Of a DNA stretch of 5,083 bases, positions 1-4,052 are shown in pieces. The DNA is from Planctomycetota bacterium. GTDB lineage: Bacteria; Planctomycetota; UBA11346. How positions within the stretch are numbered: the first letter of the stretch is position 1; every line of letters begins with the position of its first letter. The notes under the pieces were generated by a model that was given only the letters and a program-made list of their open reading frames with translations, did no database searches and was not told where the DNA came from. The stretch spans positions 1-5,083 of the forward strand of contig SLQH01000303.1 in assembly GCA_007131555.1 (NCBI GenBank), read 5' to 3'. Made by a program: the position numbers and the translations under genes.

Positions 1-219
1 ATAGGGGGCGTCTGGACAAGCGGACCCTTCTTGGGTAGAGCCGTCTATCGGGCCACTGGATGTTCGTTTTCTGTTCGAATGGCCCGAAATGAGCAAAATA
101 CCAGGGGCCATGCTCAACCCACGTTGCCTCAACCCGCGGCGCAACAACGCTCACCGCGATAGCCAACGTCCGTCGCGCCGCGGCTTGAAGCAACGCTAGT
201 CATTTGGTGTTGCTCTCAC
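1..219. other. Unassigned 5' region without a recognisable gene
   Basis: No coding region here can be assigned. One forward frame closes with a stop at 34-36 after a short stretch ending in RLDKRTLLG, which could be the C-terminal tail of a gene lying before the window, but eleven residues cannot establish that. Two other forward frames stay open to about 160 and 198 without a good start or a familiar motif. An inverted repeat, CGGGCCA at 49-55 and TGGCCCG at 80-86, with an inner TTCG/CGAA pair at 63-66 and 76-79, could fold on either strand. No T-tract follows it on either strand, so I do not call it a terminator. Confidence 0.4.
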
Positions 220-263
220 GGCCAAGCCAGGCGATGTGCCGATTATCCCTTACAGACTCCCAG
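220..263 (-). repeat. Solo IS/MITE-like terminal repeat (copy A)
   Basis: Read on the minus strand, this stretch matches the left end of the element at 3228-3272: about 37 of 45 positions by eye with one gap. It contains GAGTCTGTAAGGGATAA (259-243) and the identical subterminal block TCGCCTGGCTTGGCC. A third copy lies at 3574-3618. It is flanked by CCAG (260-263), one base different from the CTAG flanking the other element. I see no partner end upstream, so this is probably a truncated remnant. It lies 46 bp before folC and may form part of its promoter region. Confidence 0.65.
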
Positions 264-298
264 GTCCTTGATCTTGCGTGATGAGGGTGTTCCCTATC

Positions 299-367
299 AT
301 GCCCCATCATGATATCTGCCACCATGGATGCCGTCAGCGCCTGGTTCGATACTGCGCCCAATCGTGA
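299..367 (+). other. Possible short upstream ORF overlapping the folC start
   Basis: An ATG at 299 opens a 22-codon frame, MPHHDICHHGC..., ending at TGA 365-367, in a different frame from folC and overlapping its first 59 bases. The best Shine-Dalgarno-like sequence nearby, GAGGGT at 283-288, stands 10 nt before this ATG but 20 nt before the folC ATG. It could therefore be a small leader that couples translation to folC, or simply chance. There is no homology argument for the peptide itself. Confidence 0.2.
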
Positions 368-1532
368 ACGCAGCGGCAGCTACGATGACCTCAAGCTTGA
401 GCCCATCCGGCGGGTCCTGGCCGAACTCCCCTGTCCGCCGCGTCCGGTGACGGTTGCCGGAACCAAGGGCAAGGGATCGACGGTGGCGATCCTCGAAGCC
501 CTGCTCCTGGCTCATGGCCGATCCACCGTGGCCTTCACCAGTCCCCATGTCCTTGATCTACGCGAGCGATGGCGTCTGGACGGGTGCAGTATTGATGTGG
601 TCCGGCTGGCCGAGGCCTGCACGGTGGTCGAGGCGGCGCAGGGTCGTTGTGCCACGCCATTGACCTACTTTGAACGTTGTTTTGCGGTAGCCTGTGTCTT
701 GGCGGCCCAACATCCGCAGGCGGTGTTCCTGTGCGAGGTCGGTCTGGGTGGTCGTCTGGATTGCGCCAATGTCCTCGATACCCGTTTGGCGATCCTGACC
801 CATCTCAGCTATGACCACACCCATATCCTGGGCAATACCCTGGAGGCCATCGCCGGGGAGAAGCTGGCGGTGGCTCGGCCTGATGCGCCCCTGCTGATCG
901 CCGCGCAGAGTTCAGAGGGGGCTAAAGCTGTGCAGGCCCGTCTTGCGGACCGATCATCGGCCACCTGGGTAGGAGCCCTGGCTGATGATTGGTCAGTGGG
1001 CCTGGCGGGGGGCCATCAGCGCGACAATGCCGCCGCTGCCGTGGCTGCTGCCCGTCATCTGCTGGGTGATGAGTGGTCGCCCGAGCGGGCCCGGCAGGCC
1101 GTGGCCGTGATCCGCCTTGCGGCCCGCTGTCAGCTTGTCGATCTGGATGGCGGTCGGCGTCTGATCATCGATGGGGCCCATAATGCGGCCTCGATCGCCG
1201 CCACCCTGGCGGTGGTGCCCCAGTTGTTGCGCCGACCCTGGTATCTGATCCTGGGTCTGGCCCAAGACAAGGATGCTGAGGCCATCATCCCTGAGATCGT
1301 TCAGGCTGCTCCTGAGGCTGTCCACCGCTGTGCGTATGCCTGGGCCAGATCACGTGGACCGCACGATTGGCCGGTGGCCGCTCAGGACTGGCCGTGGCAT
1401 GATTCCATCAGTGCGGCCTTGGCGGCCCTGCCGGCGACAGGCGATGTCTGCATCACCGGCAGCTTCTACCTTGCCGGTGAGGCCCTGCTGGCCTGTGGTC
1501 ATGGCGACGTCGCGGCGGTCGCAAGGTGCTGA
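309..1532 (+). CDS. folC: Folylpolyglutamate synthase / dihydrofolate synthase
   Basis: This is a cytoplasmic ATP-dependent Mur-ligase-family enzyme that adds L-glutamate to dihydropteroate (making dihydrofolate) and to reduced folates. Visible motifs are the P-loop GTKGKGST (residues 51-58), TSPH (77-80), the family signature EVGLGGRLDCANV (143-155) with the Mg-binding Glu, LTHLSYDHTHILG (163-175), GEK (183-185) with the lysine usually carbamylated, GGHQRDNAAAA (234-244), IDGAHN (287-292), GLAQDKD (316-322) and the C-terminal GSFYLAGEAL (384-393). At 407 residues it is slightly short for the family. The loss falls between GEK and GGHQ, and the usual PGR motif reads AARCQ (271-275) with the Arg kept. 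ATG 309 is the first in-frame start after TGA 282-284. It has no close Shine-Dalgarno, and ATG 324 is an alternative. An rluB-like gene follows after 42 bp. I am confident of the family; whether it is bifunctional or single-function is not visible. Confidence 0.93.
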   Translation: MISATMDAVSAWFDTAPNRERSGSYDDLKLEPIRRVLAELPCPPRPVTVAGTKGKGSTVAILEALLLAHGRSTVAFTSPHVLDLRERWRLDGCSIDVVRLAEACTVVEAAQGRCATPLTYFERCFAVACVLAAQHPQAVFLCEVGLGGRLDCANVLDTRLAILTHLSYDHTHILGNTLEAIAGEKLAVARPDAPLLIAAQSSEGAKAVQARLADRSSATWVGALADDWSVGLAGGHQRDNAAAAVAAARHLLGDEWSPERARQAVAVIRLAARCQLVDLDGGRRLIIDGAHNAASIAATLAVVPQLLRRPWYLILGLAQDKDAEAIIPEIVQAAPEAVHRCAYAWARSRGPHDWPVAAQDWPWHDSISAALAALPATGDVCITGSFYLAGEALLACGHGDVAAVARC

Positions 1533-1574
1533 TCCCTGACTTGTCGTGGGCTCTTCTTCTGTGAGACTGCATCC

Positions 1575-2354
1575 ATGCCGCGTTCTCCATCACGACAGCC
1601 AAGCGATCTGCGTCTGAACCAGGCCATTGCCCATGCCGGAGTCTGTTCACGGCGGGCGGCCGATGTCATGATCAAGGCGGGGCGAGTGCTGGTCAACGAT
1701 GCCCCGGCTGAGCATCCTGGGGCCCGCTTTCGGCCCGGCCAGGACCGTTTGTGCATTGATGGTTGTGAGGTCACGGTGGCTCCGCCGAGCACTGCCGCAG
1801 ATCGTATCCATCTCGCCTTCCACAAACCGGTCGAAGTGGTGTCGACCATGCATGATCCACAGGGGCGCAAGACCGTTGCTGATTTTCTCAGTGAGTCCTT
1901 GCGTGCCGCCCGCGTCCTGCCGATCGGTCGGCTTGACTACATGAGTGAAGGTCTGCTGCTGCTGACCAATGACTACGCCCTGATCAATACCATGACCCAT
2001 CCCTCACACCCGGTGCCCAAGGTCTACGAGGTCCGTTTCGAGGGGCCTTTTGAAGACAGCATGCTGCAGGAGATGCGCCGGGGCATGACCCTCAGCGACG
2101 GCGAGCGCCTGCGGCCAGTGCAGGCCCGCCTGGTGCGCCGTAGCAATCGTGGGGGGGTGATGCACTGCACCCTGCATCAGGGGGTCAATCGTCAGTTGCG
2201 CCGCATGTGCCGTGATCTGGGGTTGTCGGTCAAGCGCCTGATACGCATTCGCCACGGTCCGGTATCGCTGGCCGATCTGCCATCAGGACAGCTCAAGCGG
2301 CTGCGCGATCAGGTCTTCAAGCATGTCAGCGATGGCGGGCGATCCGGGCGCTGA
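1575..2354 (+). CDS. rluB: rRNA pseudouridine synthase, RsuA/RluB/E/F family (RluB-like)
   Basis: The enzyme isomerises a specific uridine in ribosomal RNA to pseudouridine; RluB acts on 23S rRNA helix 80. Residues 12 to about 65 form an S4 RNA-binding domain, with LRLNQAIAHAGVCSRRAAD and GRVLVN. The catalytic domain follows: HKPVEVVSTMHDPQGRKT (83-100), then GRLDYMSEGLLLLTND (118-133), where Asp121 is the nucleophile. Next come KVYEVRFEG (149-157), GVNRQLRRM (203-211) and the C-terminal block LIRIRHGPVSLADLP (222-236). The DPQGRKTV segment resembles RluB rather than RluF, hence the subfamily choice; RluE or RsuA-like specificity cannot be excluded. At 259 residues the length is normal. The start has only a weak GTGAG upstream. 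It runs in the direction of folC, so co-transcription is possible. Its 3' end overlaps the convergent STAS gene by 29 bp. Confidence 0.88.
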   Translation: MPRSPSRQPSDLRLNQAIAHAGVCSRRAADVMIKAGRVLVNDAPAEHPGARFRPGQDRLCIDGCEVTVAPPSTAADRIHLAFHKPVEVVSTMHDPQGRKTVADFLSESLRAARVLPIGRLDYMSEGLLLLTNDYALINTMTHPSHPVPKVYEVRFEGPFEDSMLQEMRRGMTLSDGERLRPVQARLVRRSNRGGVMHCTLHQGVNRQLRRMCRDLGLSVKRLIRIRHGPVSLADLPSGQLKRLRDQVFKHVSDGGRSGR

Positions 2355-2901
2355 GCGCATCCAGGGCGCTGCGCATGTCAGGGTGGATGTTGAGCAGGCG
2401 GTCCATGCCGACGATTTCCAGCACTTTTCTGATGGGGGTCGGTATGCGGCACAGATGCAGTCGTAGACGACGATGCTGCTCACCCAACACCGCCAGGGCG
2501 CTGGTGGCGATGAACTGCATGGGGGCGCAATCCAGTACCACGCCGTAGGTCAGACGGGGATCGATGCCCTTCAGGGCTGCTGACATCTCCTCGGCGCTGT
2601 CATTGTCGAGGCGGGTCGGAAAGCTGAGGTGGGGAATGCGGTTGGAGATGCCTATGATATAGGCATAGGGGCCACTCACGCTATGGCTGGGCTGACCGAT
2701 ACGGATTCTGCTGTCAACGATCTGCGGCTGTTGTTGCAGGCCGCGCATGGCGCAGAGATGACGGGAAAAGACCCGGGCCACGGCCAGGGCGGCAGCTTGA
2801 TTGGAAGCCACGGTATCAACGTGGAGACTATGGAGGGCGGCCGTCTGGTGTCGTTCCAGGCGGTAAGTCAGCACCACGGGAATGGAATGGAGGGTGGCCA
2901 T
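2326..2901 (-). CDS. STAS-domain protein (anti-sigma factor antagonist-like)
   Basis: Residues from about 88 to 185 fit the STAS fold. HLSFPTRLDNDSAEEMSAAL (91-110) corresponds to the usual L-x-G-x-L-D-x-x-S-A start, VVLDCAPMQFIATSAL (121-136) to the strand plus conserved loop before helix 2, and KVLEIVGMDRLLNIHPDMRSAL (159-180) to the C-terminal helix region. Such proteins bind anti-sigma factors or act in stressosome-like phospho-switches. Here the phosphosite loop reads A-T-S-A instead of D-S-S-G, so Thr133 stands where SpoIIAA has its phosphorylated Ser. The first 85 residues have no recognisable domain, so the true start may be internal: ATG 2748, or GTG 2679, which would leave a normal 117-residue single-domain protein. 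ATG 2901 is the first start after TGA 2910-2908 and has no good Shine-Dalgarno. No anti-sigma kinase or sigma gene is nearby to define a partner. Confidence 0.68.
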   Translation of the reverse strand: MATLHSIPVVLTYRLERHQTAALHSLHVDTVASNQAAALAVARVFSRHLCAMRGLQQQPQIVDSRIRIGQPSHSVSGPYAYIIGISNRIPHLSFPTRLDNDSAEEMSAALKGIDPRLTYGVVLDCAPMQFIATSALAVLGEQHRRLRLHLCRIPTPIRKVLEIVGMDRLLNIHPDMRSALDALSARIARHR

Positions 2902-2909
2902 ATGGCTTC

Positions 2910-2937
2910 ATTATGGCAGGCGGCAGCCCAGTCCCAA
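2910..2937 (-). promoter_or_regulatory. Candidate sigma70-type promoter of the STAS gene
   Basis: Read on the minus strand, TTGGGA (2937-2932; four of six consensus bases) and CATAAT (2915-2910; five of six) are separated by 16 nt. The -10-like element ends 8 nt before ATG 2901, so transcription from it would begin at or next to the ATG and give a leaderless or nearly leaderless mRNA. The tRNA terminator just upstream means the STAS gene needs its own promoter, which supports the call. If translation starts further inside, this is an ordinary promoter with a leader. Confidence 0.35.
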
Positions 2938-2984
2938 GAGCCAAGCTGGTTTTGGAGCCGAATACCGGGTGGCTGGGCGGCTTC

Positions 2985-3026
2985 GACAACACGAAACAGG
3001 CCACGCTGAAGGACAGCGCGGCCTGT
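2985..3026 (-). terminator. Rho-independent terminator of the tRNA-Gly gene
   Basis: On the minus strand the arms ACAGGCC (3026-3020) and GGCCTGT (3002-2996) enclose a further CGCTG/CAGCG pair (3018-3014 and 3008-3004), joined by a G-U wobble at 3019/3003. This makes a 13-bp stem with the 5-nt loop TCCTT. TTTCGTGTTGT follows. The hairpin starts 4 nt after the tRNA 3' end. On the plus strand the wobble becomes an A-C mismatch and no T-tract follows, so the terminator acts for the minus strand only. Confidence 0.85.
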
Positions 3027-3030
3027 AGAC

Positions 3031-3101
3031 AGCGGATGAGGGGAATCGAACCCCCGTCCCCAGCTTGGGAAGCTGGTGCTCTACCATTGAGCTACATCCG
3101 C
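3031..3101 (-). tRNA. tRNA-Gly (anticodon CCC)
   Basis: The full cloverleaf folds by hand. The acceptor stem is GCGGATG (3101-3095) with CATCCGC (3038-3032) and discriminator T at 3031. The D-arm is GCTC/GAGC with loop AATGGTA. The anticodon stem is CCAGC/GCTGG with loop TTCCCAA (anticodon CCC at 3069-3067, reading GGG). The variable loop is GGAC, and the T-arm is GGGGG/CCCCT with loop TTCGATT, with one G-U pair at 49-65. Length is 71 nt. The next bases are GTC, so CCA is not encoded and must be added by CCA-adding enzyme. A terminator follows at once. Confidence 0.97.
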
Positions 3102-3106
3102 ACATC

Positions 3107-3127
3107 ATCATGACACTGGGTCATGAT
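3107..3127. repeat. Perfect 8-bp inverted repeat just upstream of tRNA-Gly
   Basis: ATCATGAC (3107-3114) and GTCATGAT (3120-3127) are separated by 5 bp. The dyad lies 6 to 26 bp before the tRNA 5' end, where the core promoter should be, and its proximal arm gives a CATGAT that could act as a weak -10. It has the form of an operator, but no regulator or matching site elsewhere in the window supports that role. Confidence 0.35.
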
Positions 3128-3227
3128 CTGATCTGTCGGGGCAACAGCCAGGCTCCCATGGGGACGATTTCCTGACGTGGAGGCATCTTATGGAGCCTGT
3201 TTGCGACAACAAGAGGCAAGGTCTGGG

Positions 3228-3272
3228 CTAGGAGCCTGTAAGGAATAGACTGACACGTCGCCTGGCTTGGCC
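3228..3272 (+). repeat. Left terminal repeat of the element (copy B)
   Basis: This comprises the CTAG flank, the 17-bp terminal repeat and a subterminal block ending ACGTCGCCTGGCTTGGCC. It matches copy A (220-263, inverted, about 37 of 45) and copy C (3574-3618, direct, about 32 of 46) by eye. The conservation extends well past the 17-bp tip, as expected of a transposase-binding end. Confidence 0.65.
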
Positions 3273-3319
3273 TTTTGGGTTCCGGACTCGCCAATAAGCA
3301 CTGCTCATCACAAAACCAC

Positions 3320-3346
3320 CACGGAGCACCGGGCCTTGGCCCGCGT
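3320..3346 (+). repeat. Internal inverted repeat, left arm
   Basis: This pairs with 3531-3557 in inverted orientation at 25 of 27 bases. Each arm contains the self-complementary core CGGGCC-TT-GGCCCG, so it can also form a local hairpin. In one frame it reads TEHRALARV, against TEYRALARV on the opposite strand of the partner. One of the two differences is silent and the other swaps His for Tyr, so the arms may descend from a duplicated coding fragment. Confidence 0.7.
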
Positions 3347-3396
3347 GCCGACGCGCGGCTGCTATGCTTTCGTCGAATACCAACCAGGACGTCGCC

Positions 3397-3602
3397 ATGA
3401 TGAGCGTCATACGGCCTGTGGATCCCGCGACTCGTGATCATTCACGGCGATGATGAACGCAAGCGGATTGCAGCCGATGGTGCCGCCGCCCTGGCCTATG
3501 TCCGTCTCAAGCATCTCTGCCCGCCAATGTACACGGGCCAAGGCCCGGTACTCCGTGTAATAATGCGGAGGCCCTGGAGGTCTGTAGGGGATCAATAGGC
3601 AC
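3397..3602 (+). pseudogene. Possible degraded coding fragment in the element core
   Basis: A double ATG at 3397-3402 opens MMSVIRPVDPATRD and stops at 3451-3453. An overlapping frame, open from 3404 to TAG 3600-3602, reads LVIIHGDDERKRIAADGAAA followed by LAYVRLKHLCPP without a start codon of its own. Joining them near 3430-3435 gives a plausible N-terminal portion of one protein, which would imply a frameshift. I do not recognise the family. The evidence is only sequence texture and the context of a decayed element. Confidence 0.25.
3531..3557 (-). repeat. Internal inverted repeat, right arm
   Basis: This is the partner of 3320-3346, matching at 25 of 27 on the opposite strand. Its distance from the right element end (88 bp to the tip) matches the left arm's distance from the left end (88 bp). 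That symmetry supports one palindromic element rather than unrelated repeats. Confidence 0.7.
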
Positions 3603-3618
3603 GTCGCTTGGCTAGGCC
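3574..3618 (+). repeat. Internal copy of the element end (copy C)
   Basis: This is a direct repeat of 3228-3272, with GAGGTCTGTAGGGGAT (3577-3592) as the tip and CACGTCGCTTGGCTAGGCC as the subterminal block. It faces the right end at 3629-3645, so 3577-3645 could itself be read as a 69-bp miniature element nested in the larger one. Confidence 0.55.
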
Positions 3619-3649
3619 ATTTCGGTCGCTATCCCTTACAAGCTCCTAG

Positions 3650-3914
3650 GAGCCTGGCGAGAGGACGGTCGGTCATGGGCAACGCATCCATGGTCTGAGC
3701 GTATCCTATCTCAGTCACAGCTTGGTCCGCTTCGGGCTGAGATGGGCATCATCTTGGATCCCGATTCAGATCGGCGTATTGACGGTGGAACCTCCTGTCC
3801 GGCTTGGCAATATGGCTCATGTCGGGTAACGGTTCAGGTCTCTGGGGCATGATCGTTACCAGTCTTGCTTGGGCTCCATCGCAGGTGATGGAGGTCTGGT
3901 GCCAGGGGGCTATG
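3650..3914. other. Gene-free stretch between the element and the glgB leader
   Basis: No gene is supported. A forward frame from TTG 3804 to 4040 has no familiar motif and no ribosome site. The one clear structure is an inverted repeat, CCTATCTCAG at 3705-3714 and CTGAGATGGG at 3737-3746, giving a 10-bp stem with one U-G pair and a 22-nt loop. No T-run follows on the plus strand. No well-spaced -35/-10 pair for glgB was found here; TTGGCA (3804-3809) has only TAACGG 17 bp downstream. Confidence 0.4.
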
Positions 3915-4038
3915 AGCGGATGCAATCGGCGTAGCCGATCCGCTGGTGTCTGGATCGGCGACTCGCTGACCCAGACAGGTCCTTATGATCAGAAGGGTCA
4001 GGTTCTGACGCCAGACAGGACCGTAGGGGCGCGCCCCT
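3915..4038 (+). promoter_or_regulatory. Structured leader region upstream of glgB
   Basis: Several inverted repeats crowd this stretch. AGCGGAT (3915-3921) pairs with ATCCGCT (3938-3944) around CGGC/GCCG. GCCGATCC (3934-3941) can instead pair with GGATCGGC (3952-3959), so the two folds exclude each other. TCAGAA (3989-3994) pairs with TTCTGA (4003-4008), and its loop GGGTCAG (3995-4001) complements CTGACCC (3966-3972), allowing a pseudoknot. CCAGACAGGTCC (3971-3982) recurs as CCAGACAGGACC (4011-4022). AGGGGCGCGCCCCT (4025-4038) is a perfect palindrome ending 14 nt before the glgB ATG. This suggests control of glgB at the RNA or DNA level, but it matches no riboswitch I know, and a transcription start is not located. 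Confidence 0.35.
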
Positions 4039-4052
4039 GATGAGTATGTAAC

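Larger units (their letters stand above)
3232..3645. mobile_element. Degenerate IS5-like / MITE-type element, 414 bp, with CTAG flanks
   Basis: The ends are inverted repeats: left GAGCCTGTAAGGAATAG (3232-3248), and right, read on the minus strand, GAGCTTGTAAGGGATAG (3645-3629), matching at 15 of 17 positions. CTAG flanks both sides (3228-3231 and 3646-3649), consistent with a 4-bp target duplication. Inside, 3320-3346 and 3531-3557 form a second inverted pair (25 of 27) at similar distances from the two ends, so much of the element is an imperfect palindrome around a core of about 184 bp. No intact transposase is present. Short ends beginning GAG and a YTAR-type target are typical of IS5-family elements, so that family is my inference. 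A non-autonomous element or an internally deleted IS would both fit. Confidence 0.65.

Noticed and set aside
2712..2717. Perfect TTGACA on the minus strand as a promoter for a shorter STAS gene
   Set aside because: At 15-18 bp spacing the downstream bases (CAGCCC and neighbours) do not resemble a -10 element, and it lies in open coding sequence.
2629..3009. Plus-strand frame of 126 codons opposite the STAS gene
   Set aside because: It has no homology-like motifs and runs over the STAS coding strand, the terminator and empty DNA, so it is a shadow frame.
2911..3111. Minus-strand frame reading SSMVEHQLPKLGTGVRFPSS
   Set aside because: This is the usual spurious translation of a tRNA gene; the tRNA-Gly and its terminator account for it.
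3121..3441. Minus-strand frames across the tRNA upstream region and the left half of the element
   Set aside because: They cross the element boundary and its inverted repeat arms without a domain or ribosome site, and the repeat structure is the stronger explanation.
3228..3650. CRISPR-like array from repeated 45-bp blocks
   Set aside because: There are only two direct copies, about 300 bp apart and 70% similar, and they are tied to terminal inverted repeats, which fits transposon ends rather than repeats and spacers.
3804..4040. Plus-strand frame of 78 codons ending just before glgB
   Set aside because: It needs a TTG start without a ribosome site, has no familiar motif, and its second half is the inverted-repeat-rich leader. 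RNA or DNA structure explains the region better.
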